DNA from: Pirellulales bacterium
GTDB lineage: Bacteria; Planctomycetota; Planctomycetia; Pirellulales; JAICIG01
Length of the DNA stretch: 50,030 nt
Direction of reading: 5' to 3'
NCBI GenBank assembly: GCA_035533075.1
Contig: DATLUO010000054.1
Span: 1-50,030, forward strand
The stretch's first letter is position 1. The number at the start of each line of letters is the position of its first letter. Below, piece by piece: positions 43,811 to 50,030 of the stretch. The notes beneath the pieces are model-generated. The model was not told where the DNA came from. It saw nothing but the letters and a program-made list of their open reading frames with translations, and did not search any database. A program made the position numbers and the translations under genes.

Positions 43811-44566
43811 ATGGCAGACTGGTTTTATAAGGTAATGGGCGAGGAGTACGGGCCAATATCGTCGGCCGAACTGAAAGAGAAGGCGGCAGACGGAACGATT
43901 GACCAATCGAGTTTGATTCGCAAGGGACGCGACGGCGATTGGATTAGTGCCCACAAGACGAGTTTGTCTTTCGGCGGTCCAGTGGTGGCTATCGACACGA
44001 GCAAGGCGAGGATGCCTCGCGTCAAGCCTGCCGCCCCGGTGGAAACGGCCAAGCCAGCCAAGCGGTCAACTGTTACTAAGTTTTGGTGGGCGATTCCTGC
44101 CGCCCTCGCGTTAATCGCCATTCCCGTGATCGTCTTTTTTGCCATAGCCGAAAAGCCAGAAGTCGCGTTCAAGAGGTTAATCAAGCCGAAGGTTGACAAA
44201 ATACAAGAACAAACTATCAAGGCGGGATCGGTGCAGTATAGGGTTGGTGCTATGTCGTATGACATCAAAAAAACTGATTCGCTTGTCTCCCCATACTTGG
44301 CCGTTCTTCGCTTCATACTAGGCATGACCAACTCTAACAATCCAGACGACCACTTCAGAAACAGCGGGGGACACATGGAAGTTAATTACGCATTCCAAGA
44401 TGGAAGTTGGAAACTCGTTAATGCAACGCATCATCAATATCAAGGAGATCGGAAGGAAGAGCTACGGAAGTACGGAGTAAGGGAACGCGAGCTTGCGGAC
44501 ATTCCCGACTTCCTTGATTGGCCTTGCACTGATGTTGCCCAAGATTTGGGGCTTGGCCTGCCATGA
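43811..44566 (+). CDS. GYF_2-domain membrane protein in the island
   Basis: A 251-residue protein. The N-terminus (DWFYKVMGEEYGPISSAELK, then LIRKGRDGDWISA) is the GYF_2/DUF4339 domain, a peptide-binding module (about residues 2-55). A Pro/Lys linker and one transmembrane helix (FWWAIPAALALIAIPVIVFF, about 92-112) follow. The C-terminal 130 residues (YRVGAMSYDIKKTDSLVSPY, then NYAFQDGSWKLVNATHH) are unassigned and richer in A/T than the host genes. An adjacent GGAG 10 bases upstream supports the start. The GC drop after 44200 marks it as part of acquired DNA. Confidence 0.8.
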   Translation: MADWFYKVMGEEYGPISSAELKEKAADGTIDQSSLIRKGRDGDWISAHKTSLSFGGPVVAIDTSKARMPRVKPAAPVETAKPAKRSTVTKFWWAIPAALALIAIPVIVFFAIAEKPEVAFKRLIKPKVDKIQEQTIKAGSVQYRVGAMSYDIKKTDSLVSPYLAVLRFILGMTNSNNPDDHFRNSGGHMEVNYAFQDGSWKLVNATHHQYQGDRKEELRKYGVRERELADIPDFLDWPCTDVAQDLGLGLP

Positions 44567-44649
44567 TGGCTTCGCCGTAGGCGAACCCTAATTGACGGAA
44601 GAAACCTAGGGCGGTAGGCTGTTGGTTTTAACCCCTCTAAGGTGCCGTC

Positions 44650-45117
44650 ATGCTTCAGCCAAGAGTTAGAGCGATCGCGTTGGCCCCTCCAACCCCCGGA
44701 CAAGGTATCGTCGTCGATACGAATACAGTTGGAGAATCCGAAATCGAGCAGTTGAAGGCCGCGAACCTCATCATCGACGATCAGGGGTGGATATTCAACA
44801 GAGAAGAGGTTGAGCGGTTACACAAAGAACGCAAGCGGCTCGCTTCCCTCGTTTTTCGCAAAGAAGAACGTTTGAAAATCGAAAAGACTGGTGACGACGT
44901 ATCTGTGAGTCTGAAAGGGCATCCGCGACACATTGAAAACGGCCGTGAGTCCGTTGTGATTTTGGCCTACCTTCTTTCCGACGTTGGCCTAGATGTAGGT
45001 GACATATTGGAAGTGCGACATGATGAAGAAAGCACTCTAGCTTTTATCGTTCGCCATGCTAGCGAAGACGACGTTAACAAACACTACCAACGTTTTTGCG
45101 AACCCAAACCCACCTAA
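44650..45117 (+). CDS. Unknown protein, 155 residues, in the island
   Basis: The protein starts MLQPRVRAIALAPPTPGQG and has a central helical basic stretch (REEVERLHKERKRLASLVFR). A strand-rich C-terminal half follows (VSVSLKGHPRHIENGRESVV, DVGLDVGDILEVRHDEES). The end VGDILEVRHDEES resembles a small DNA-binding AbrB-like hairpin only loosely, so I do not assign it. It follows the GYF_2 gene by 83 bases on the same strand and shares its lower GC. Confidence 0.6.
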   Translation: MLQPRVRAIALAPPTPGQGIVVDTNTVGESEIEQLKAANLIIDDQGWIFNREEVERLHKERKRLASLVFRKEERLKIEKTGDDVSVSLKGHPRHIENGRESVVILAYLLSDVGLDVGDILEVRHDEESTLAFIVRHASEDDVNKHYQRFCEPKPT

Positions 45118-45369
45118 CTTTTCTCGCCAATTCCCTCCCCCCGTCCCCCGTACACGGCAGCCTACCTGAGCGGCCAGACTATGCCTTCCGGCCGATTACA
45201 CCCCCTCGAAACCGCGATAAGTAACCAGACTACAGCGAGGTTTCACGCGATAACCTCGCACGCGAGGGGTTGCCCTATTGGCCGTAGGCCAAAAAAAAAC
45301 CCCTTGCCCTATTGGCCATAGGCCAAAGGGGAGGGGCTTCGTTGGCCGTAGGCCAAGGCGAAAGGACAC
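45118..45369. other. Convergent gap rich in small palindromes
   Basis: Between two convergent genes lie three copies of the palindrome TTGGCC(G/A)TAGGCCAA (45278-45292, 45312-45326 and 45342-45356). A strong terminator hairpin is included (45300-45331). The left part (45118-45270) holds imperfect inverted repeats such as GCGAGGTTTCACGCGATAAC and ACCTCGCACGCGAGG. Confidence 0.75.
45291..45331 (-). terminator. Intrinsic terminator for the minus-strand gene at 45370
   Basis: On the minus strand a CCCCTT/AAGGGG stem, reinforced by the inner TTGGCC/GGCCAA palindrome, is followed by nine Ts (the A-run at 45291-45299 on the plus strand). This fits a factor-independent terminator for the small basic protein gene ending at 45370. 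Confidence 0.75.
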
Positions 45370-45642
45370 TTAGGTTTTTGCAAGCAGCCTAACGTGCCTC
45401 GCAACTAGCTTGACGTAGTTTGCTAGTTGCTTGCGTTCCATGATGACGTAGCGTTCCGCGTATGGAACGCTCAGAATGACCTTGGAACGCTTGCCGCTCA
45501 TATCGTGGTGGAGCATCCGCCCCGCCTTAAAAGTCGCCCCTACGCGGCCTTCGTCGGTCATTGCGAAGACCTTCGCGGCACGTCTGCCGCGTAACATCCT
45601 GCCGTTTCGGATTCCGCCCTGAAACCTCAATTCCACTTCCAT
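45370..45642 (-). CDS. Small basic protein of unknown function
   Basis: A 90-residue, strongly basic protein (MEVELRFQGGIRNGRMLRGR, RRAAKVFAM, then LSVPYAERYVIMERKQLANY and VKLVARHVRLL). AAAGGGA upstream of the ATG at 45642 supports the start. No family is recognised, but its size and charge would fit a nucleic-acid-binding protein of the island. It runs towards a terminator and lies 79 bases downstream of the recombinase relic. Confidence 0.6.
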   Translation of the reverse strand: MEVELRFQGGIRNGRMLRGRRAAKVFAMTDEGRVGATFKAGRMLHHDMSGKRSKVILSVPYAERYVIMERKQLANYVKLVARHVRLLAKT

Positions 45643-45721
45643 AGCACAATCCCTTTCGTGAGAAAAACACCGGATAGCCCGTAGCGTGCCGTTCCTGTCA
45701 ACGGCACGTTGACGGGGCATC

Positions 45722-46372
45722 CTACGCCCGTTGCAAAACCCGCATAACCTGCGTTGGGTTCCACGGTTTGCCCCTCCGCGTTGTATGGCCCTCGCTGTTG
45801 AGCGAATCGGCAATCTGCTGTAGTGTCTGCCCTACCCCTCGCGATGCCGTCATACGCTCGTATAGGTCGCTATACGCCTCATTCGCTTGCTTTGTGATAA
45901 CCTTGCTGGCGGCTTGTCGCCCCTTTGCCAAGCCTCGCAATCGAGAGTCTTCGCGGCCGTTCCAATGGCCTTCACGGGCGGAGCCTAAGCGTTGACCACG
46001 TGCCATAGCAGCCGCTAACGCGGCCTTCGTTCGCTCCGATATGCGTATGGCTTCATCTTCAGCGACCGCAGCGAGGATGTGGATAGTCAATCGGTTTGCG
46101 TGCGGATTGTCGCAAGCGATGAAGTCTACGCCCGTTTCCATTAGCGTAGACGTAAAGGCGACGTTGCGAGCAAGTCTATCGAGTTTGGCGACTACCAACG
46201 TCGCTTGTGACCGCTTAGCGTGCGGTATGGCAGCGAGCAATTTCGGCCGCGTTTTGCTCTTGCCCGATTCAATCTCGGTGTACTCGGCAATGATGGTTGC
46301 GTTATGCTGGCTTGCTAACGCTTGCACGGCCGCACGTTGGCCTTCCAATCCTAGCCCCGACTCTCCCTGTCG
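45722..46372 (-). pseudogene. N-terminally truncated serine recombinase
   Basis: The frame encodes a resolvase/invertase-family recombinase lacking its start. Present are GLGLEGQRAAVQALA, the core TLVVAKLDRLARNVAFTSTL, VDFIACDNPHANRLTIHILA, the EDEAIRISERTKAAL helix, and the C-terminal DNA-binding region (QIADSLNSEGHTTRRGKPWN with VMRVL). The usual N-terminus YxRxSTxxQ with the catalytic serine is missing: before GESGLGLE the frame reads RPRQ, so the break is at about 46372. The internal TTG at 46348 could not restore the missing active site. The protein is therefore almost certainly inactive. Confidence 0.85.
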
Positions 46373-46377
46373 TGGTC

Positions 46378-46522
46378 GCCTTGCACTGGCTCAACAAATA
46401 CTACGGCCATACCCCGGCCGCGAAGTTTGGCCCGCTGGCGTTGAAGGCGTTGCAAATGCGGATGGTCGAGGCGGGCCAAAGCCGGCGCTACGTCAACGAC
46501 AACATCGACCGCATTCGCCGCT
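46378..46522 (+). pseudogene. Fragment of a tyrosine integrase (N-terminal SAM-like part)
   Basis: The frame reads HWLNKYYGHTPAAKFGPLAL then KALQMRMVEAGQSRRYVNDNIDRIRR, the core-binding helices typical of planctomycete tyrosine integrases, before the catalytic domain. It begins at the point where the serine recombinase on the other strand ends, and runs in the same frame directly into the ATPase fragment. No R-H-R-Y catalytic part follows. Confidence 0.75.
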
Positions 46523-46524
46523 GT

Positions 46525-47118
46525 TTGAGTACGGGGGGCGGGTTCGCCACGCGCGAGCTTTATAGCGATGCCGATGAAGTGATTTTCGACGCCATGCGGC
46601 CGGCGATTCTCACAAGCATTGTTGAACTGGCGGAGAAAGGCGACTTGCTGGATAGGTGCCTGCCGGTGAGCTTGCCGCCGATTGGTGAAGATCGGCGCCG
46701 CGACGAAAAGACCTTGTGGGCGGAATTCGAGGCCGCGCGCCCGAAGATTCTGGGCTCGCTGTTCGACGCCGTGGCGGGAGCGTTGCGAGACTTGCCGCGG
46801 GTGAAGCTTGTGCGGCTACCGCGCATGGCCGACTTCGCCAAGTGGGCGACGGCCGCCGAACGGGCGCTTGGCTGGCCGCCTGGCACGTTCATCGCCGCGT
46901 ACACTCGCAACCGCGACGCCGCGAACGAACTGGCCCTTGAAGCATCGCCCATCGCGGGCCGGCTGTTGGAGCTACTGGCCAAAGGCGAATGGGAAGGCAA
47001 AGCCGGCGAACTGTTGAGCGCCCTCGACGAAAGCTATGGCAGCGAAACGAAACGGCCGCCGGGCTGGCCCAAGAATCCGCGCAGTATGTCGGGCCATTTG
47101 CGCCGGCTGGCACCATGC
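46525..47118 (+). pseudogene. C-terminal fragment of a phage-type P-loop ATPase
   Basis: From LSTGGGFATRELYSDADEVI through RPAILTSIVELAEKGDLLDR and LPPIGEDRRRDEKTLWAEFE to GHLRRLAP the sequence matches the C-terminal part of a family annotated as ATP-binding or helicase-like proteins in phages and integrative elements. Typical words are LLDR, ARPKILGSLFDAVAGALR, MADFAKWATAAE and NELALEASPIA. The N-terminal Walker A region is absent, being replaced by the integrase fragment. The frame is lost at about 47118 next to a perfect hairpin GGCTGGCA-CCA-TGCCAGCC (47105-47123). Confidence 0.75.
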
Positions 47119-47282
47119 CAGCCGCGGCCGATCGCTTCGCCGATTGGATACCCCGGCGGGCCGCCGATGGCACTTTGGGATGGGAAGCCCCGGACGTGCC
47201 AGAAGCAAGCCGCTGGTGGGCACGATCGACATTCGACGCGCTGCCGACGTGGCCGCAAAGGCATTCACCCCTTGAACCGTAA
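47115..47282 (+). CDS. Possible 55-residue protein or gene fragment
   Basis: A short frame beginning at the ATG within the hairpin reads MPAAADRFADWIPRRAADGT then LGWEAPDVPEASRWWARSTF and ends SPLEP. The aromatic-rich middle looks like real protein, probably a piece of a larger gene of the same element left behind by a deletion. No Shine-Dalgarno sequence is apparent and no family is recognised. Confidence 0.35.
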   Translation: MPAAADRFADWIPRRAADGTLGWEAPDVPEASRWWARSTFDALPTWPQRHSPLEP

Positions 47283-47366
47283 CCGCCTACAATTTCCGTA
47301 GGCGTGCGACCGTCGGCGGGCTGCCGCGGTCGAACTGGCCTTTTTACTCTCAACACGGAACAACGC

Positions 47367-47879
47367 ATGGCAATCAAGCACGCGCTTACGATCGAACAGC
47401 AGAACGCTATCGACTTGCTCGCGACGGGCAAGACCGACTTGGAAACGGCCGAAGCCGTCGGCGTGCGTCGTGGCACCGTGGCCAAGTGGCGGTTGCACGA
47501 CCCGCACTTTCAAGCCGCGCTTAACGCCCGCCGGCAAGAGGTCTTTGGAGCGGTGGCCGACAAGCTCCGTTCGCTGGCGCCCAAGGCCGTCGATGCGCTG
47601 GCCGCGGCGATGGAAGGCGGCAACGTGTCGGCCGCCGTGGCGATTTTGAAGGCGACCGCACTCGACAAGCTGGCGCGGCCGGCCGGCCCGACGGATGGCC
47701 AGCAAATCATCGACGGGATGGTCGAGGCCCGCTTCAAGGCCAAATGCTCCGCCAAGGAAAATGCCTACATGGGGATCTTGACCAGCAACCCCCTACGCGA
47801 CGATGCCGCCGACGAAGCGGCCGCGCGTCAGGAAATCGAGGCGGAAATCAAAGCCCGGTTGAGCGGCGACGGGCAGTAG
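47367..47879 (+). CDS. HTH protein resembling a phage terminase small subunit
   Basis: A 170-residue protein. The N-terminal part (LTIEQQNAIDLLATGKTDLE, ETAEAVGVRRGTVAKWRLHD) is a phBC6A51-like helix-turn-helix, as found in small terminase subunits and related phage proteins. A coiled helical middle (AALNARRQEVFGAVADKLRS, VDALAAAMEGGNVSAAVAIL) would allow oligomerisation. The C-terminus is acidic (EEAAARQEIEAEIKARL type). No large terminase subunit is visible nearby, so this is probably another leftover of the element, but the gene itself is intact. The start at 47367 is preferred over the earlier in-frame one. Confidence 0.7.
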   Translation: MAIKHALTIEQQNAIDLLATGKTDLETAEAVGVRRGTVAKWRLHDPHFQAALNARRQEVFGAVADKLRSLAPKAVDALAAAMEGGNVSAAVAILKATALDKLARPAGPTDGQQIIDGMVEARFKAKCSAKENAYMGILTSNPLRDDAADEAAARQEIEAEIKARLSGDGQ

Positions 47880-47972
47880 CGGCCAACAACGGCGATGCGT
47901 GTCGGTAGGGTTGATGGCCGCACGCGAGCAACCTGCGGCCGGCTCATCGGCAATCGGCCACTTGTGTCGTTG

Positions 47973-48374
47973 CTAGTCGGCGACCAATTCAAATGGGCTA
48001 GCTATCGTGCGCTTCCCGAATCGGCGCAAAAGCTCGACTTCGTCGGAATCGTCAATTGCCTCGCTCTTCACGATGTCGCGAACGGATGGCTGTTTCAGGC
48101 TCGGCAATCGCATCACGAAAAAGGGCCATAGCTCGTCCGACTTGTAAACCTTATCGACGTCGGGAAACTCGACAATGGGGCGCAGCTCGCCGGACCTGCG
48201 AAAATCGTCGGTATAACGAAACGTCCATTCGCCGTCGGCTGCACTGAGAATCCCGATTGTCATGCCCTTAAAGCGAAGTTGGAAGTCGGCACGTGCGTCA
48301 GGGGGCGCGCGGAGCTTCTCGTCTTTGCCCATCCAGCTTTTCAGCAATCTCAAAAAGCTACTCGTCCCAGCCAT
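47973..48374 (-). CDS. HipA N-terminal-domain protein (HipS-like)
   Basis: A 133-residue protein equivalent to the N-terminal subdomain of HipA, here separate from the kinase. Signs are RFKGMTIGILSAADGEWTFR, LRPIVEFPDVDKVYKSDELW and WPFFVMRLPSLKQPSVRDIV; the end is DEVELLRRFGKRTIASPFEL. In tripartite HipBST systems, HipS of this type acts as antitoxin to the HipT kinase, while HipB is the HTH partner. Here it is the last of three genes, after the kinase and the 74-residue protein. The start at 48374 (MAGTSSF) is preferred over a frame start at 48452, which would overlap the previous gene more. Confidence 0.8.
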   Translation of the reverse strand: MAGTSSFLRLLKSWMGKDEKLRAPPDARADFQLRFKGMTIGILSAADGEWTFRYTDDFRRSGELRPIVEFPDVDKVYKSDELWPFFVMRLPSLKQPSVRDIVKSEAIDDSDEVELLRRFGKRTIASPFELVAD

Positions 48375-48406
48375 TGGCTGTTGTGCTCCGTTCGGTTGCC
48401 CGCCTG

Positions 48407-48631
48407 CTACGAAATCGCATTCAAAAACCGGTCGTGCCGACTCTCCAGGCAACGCATCACGAGCGCCCGGCGTGCGTCGGTCATGAGCGGACCAAACTCA
48501 TCCTCTATAAGTCTACCGCACAAAGCCAGAGGTTCGCGCCTGGCAAGCGTCTCCAAATGGCCCCTAAACTCAGGAGAATCCTGGTAGATCCCCGACACCA
48601 ATTCAAAATGCCCTATCTTTGAGTTCGTCAT
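48407..48631 (-). CDS. 74-residue unknown protein between HipA halves
   Basis: A small protein (MTNSKIGHFELVSGIYQDSP, then EFRGHLETLARREPLALCGR, ending HDRFLNAIS) with a helical look and no clear helix-turn-helix. It starts inside the end of the kinase gene (29-base overlap) and ends 33 bases before the HipS-like start. It may therefore be the third component of the module, standing where a HipB-type protein would be expected, but I see no DNA-binding motif. Confidence 0.6.
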   Translation of the reverse strand: MTNSKIGHFELVSGIYQDSPEFRGHLETLARREPLALCGRLIEDEFGPLMTDARRALVMRCLESRHDRFLNAIS

Positions 48632-49412
48632 CGTCCCACCCTATTTGAGGGACGCTCCGATCAATGTAGGCATCCAACATATCGGGATCGGCCAGTATTC
48701 GTGCCACTTTTTCCTCGCTCACGTTCCAAAACATCGCACGCGCCGTATCGTAAACCGGCGAAAAACGCGGGGACGGCTTCTTTGTGACGGGAACGATGAA
48801 TCCCCAATTGGCCGGGTGCCGGTCATTATTGCCGACGAGCGCATCGAAGGCCAGCATTTCGACGACACCGGGCAGAATCTCGTCCGCATGGTCCGGGAAA
48901 GCGAATTTGATTGCCGCCAAGACGGTTTGGAAGGTGTAGAACACCTGCTCCTGGCGTGCCGCTGCAATCGCCTCCACCGTCTCTTCGTCGAGATACTGCT
49001 TAAAGACTTCAATACCATGCACAAGTGATTCTTCGCCGCGGCGGAGAAAATACTTGCTCAGGAGCCGGACCTGCGTTCCGACGATTCGCAGTTGCGTCGT
49101 CGCCATCTTCATACCGAAGGCTTCACCTATCCTGGTCAGAAGGTGCTCCGTGACAGATTCGTTCGGGTAGGACTTAGAACCAACCTTTGCGATGAAGTAC
49201 GGCCAGAAGCGAATTGCTCGTCCTGGTTGGCCCGGCGTGTATTCCTGCATGCGAATAAAGCTTTTGGGAGCATCGCCGCCTATCGAATCTGCGGATTCAA
49301 CGCAGTAACGATCCCGCCTTAGTGGTTTGATGATCGAAGCCCAGTTCTGCTGAAACTCAGAGAACCGCCTGATAGGCTCGTCTTTGATCGTATCCGGCAT
49401 GGCCTTTATCAC
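48603..49412 (-). CDS. HipA-like Ser/Thr kinase without the N-subdomain (HipT-like)
   Basis: A 269-residue kinase core of the HipA family. Visible are the beta3 lysine (YFIAKVG, K77), an alphaC-type glutamate (PNESVTEH, E85), the hinge VRLLSKYFLRRGEESL, the catalytic loop FDALVGNNDRHPANWGF (D197, N202) and a DFG-equivalent in SPVYDTARAMF (D222). The HipA N-terminal subdomain is absent and is encoded separately downstream. HipA phosphorylates tRNA synthetases and slows growth; HipT acts on TrpS. All core residues seem intact, so activity is plausible. The start is GTG at 49412, or ATG at 49400 four codons later. Confidence 0.8.
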   Translation of the reverse strand: MIKAMPDTIKDEPIRRFSEFQQNWASIIKPLRRDRYCVESADSIGGDAPKSFIRMQEYTPGQPGRAIRFWPYFIAKVGSKSYPNESVTEHLLTRIGEAFGMKMATTQLRIVGTQVRLLSKYFLRRGEESLVHGIEVFKQYLDEETVEAIAAARQEQVFYTFQTVLAAIKFAFPDHADEILPGVVEMLAFDALVGNNDRHPANWGFIVPVTKKPSPRFSPVYDTARAMFWNVSEEKVARILADPDMLDAYIDRSVPQIGWDDDELKDRAF

Positions 49413-49536
49413 GACTCCGGGTTAATCCGTGCGCGACTCGTTTCGTGCCACGCGACACGCTGGGCGCATGCGAGGTTGCAAGCGATTAAACCGCATTCCA
49501 GCACCGCCCTTGTTGGTTGTATTTGGAACGGAGCGC
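49413..49536. other. Gap upstream of the HipT-like gene
   Basis: Presumed promoter region of the kinase operon, about 124 bases. No operator-like palindrome stands out by eye. Confidence 0.4.
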
Positions 49537-49935
49537 TCACCGCGCCGGCGCTCGGGCAAGGTTAAGCTCCAAAAGCTTGGCCAAGATGTCGTCGTGGGCT
49601 AGATCGGCGGGCCAGCCGTAGGAGGCGAACACCGCTTCGTCGAGCCGGCGATGGGCATTGGCGAGCCACGCGGGCCGCTGGTTATAGAGGTTGGTCAAAG
49701 TCCGCTTGCCAAGCTCTTTCGCGCACTCGGCATCAACGGGCACCAGCCGGCGATAGTGAACCGTGCCGACGCCGCGGCTGTTCGGATTTTCGACGTACCG
49801 CGCCCAAGGCCCATCGACCGAACCGGGAAACGTCAAAACTTCCTCCCGCGTCCATTCGGGCGGGTTGAGCCAGCCGTTGCGCAGTTGATCTAGCCCATGT
49901 TTGACAGGTCTCGGGTCGGCAATCGCCGTAAGTGC
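49537..49935 (-). pseudogene. C-terminal tail of a DNA methyltransferase
   Basis: The frame reads LDQLRNGWLNPPEWTREEVL, then FPGSVDGPWARYVENPNSRG, TVHYRRLVPV, and RTLTNLYNQRPAWLANAHRR with LDEAVFASYGWPADLAHDDI. This is the conserved end of a class I SAM-dependent DNA methyltransferase family common in planctomycetes. Catalytic motifs (FxGxG, NPPY) are missing, and a stop lies upstream in frame at about 49935. The TTG or GTG starts inside the frame are not credible. It is a remnant, perhaps of a restriction-modification or phage-defence gene once on the island. Confidence 0.75.
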
Positions 49936-50030
49936 TTATTTTCCAACGGCCGGCAGGGTGATTGGCGAAAAAGCGTAGTGACAATAAAATGGCTTCCGAA
50001 AATGGTTTTATCCTGATAACGCCTTGACGT

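Noticed and set aside
45278-45356. Possible CRISPR array from repeated palindromes
   Set aside because: Only three 15-base palindromes with uneven spacing of 19 and 15 bases; no cas gene or leader.

Overview
The window looks like chromosomal DNA of a high-GC planctomycete, most likely of the Pirellulales type. The evidence is the gene set: a DUF1501 protein paired with a DUF1549/DUF1553 (PSCyt/PSD-type) protein, a second broken DUF1501 gene, a LEPR-XLL-type surface protein relic, two DUF3299-like proteins, many Tat or Sec signal peptides, a GTP-free set of TolQ/ExbD genes with very large TPR proteins, and Gly/Tyr-rich secreted proteins. No species can be named from the sequence alone.

Layout. 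1-1086: debris, namely the tail of an IS5-like transposase, a possible 50-residue membrane peptide and an ORF6N-domain gene broken by one missing base. 1374-4419: a tight forward run (Tat-exported TIM-barrel isomerase/epimerase-like protein, nitrilase-family amidohydrolase, SDR dehydrogenase, small zinc-ribbon membrane protein). 4424-8324: DUF1501 plus DUF1549/1553 pair on the minus strand. 8435-15263: a minus-strand operon of two TPR proteins, a MotA/TolQ/ExbB channel, two ExbD proteins and a small unknown protein. 15378-17370: ECF sigma factor overlapping a membrane partner gene. 17371-18297: about 0.9 kb without genes, filled with two copies of a terminal-inverted-repeat element and a GC-rich tandem repeat. 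18298-22741: small secreted protein, GH2-like sugar-binding protein, purN and a heme-motif histidine kinase. 22870-29602: zinc-ribbon protein, orphan AddB-like nuclease, ThuA-like protein, LpoB-like lipoprotein with a COG3014-like lipoprotein. 29625-35854: LEPR-XLL relic, serine beta-lactamase-like hydrolase, universal stress protein with a 60-residue membrane protein, CelD/FemAB-like acetyltransferase, proline dehydrogenase, GT39-like membrane protein. 35998-43345: a DUF3299 cluster, secreted proteins, broken DUF1501 gene, redoxin, FxsA and a TPR protein.

43424-50030 is a different landscape. A tRNA-Pro(CGG) gene and its terminator are followed by lower-GC unknown genes, an N-terminally truncated serine recombinase, a tyrosine-integrase fragment fused to the C-terminal part of a phage-type ATPase, a terminase-small-subunit-like HTH protein, a split HipA system (kinase, 74-residue protein, HipA N-domain protein) and the C-terminal tail of a DNA methyltransferase. 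This reads as a decayed integrative element inserted next to the tRNA; its far end is not in the window.

A 39-bp arm palindrome (core CTTGCGAGCGCCGGCCCACC) recurs at five places and touches the start of one gene and the stop of another. Short runs of GGTTCAG, GGTCTTTGG and GGATTTT recur between genes. The strongest candidates for something not standard are the reversed, three-gene split HipA locus (47973-49412), the LpoB/COG3014 lipoprotein pair, the heme-motif kinase joined to purN, and the repeat families.
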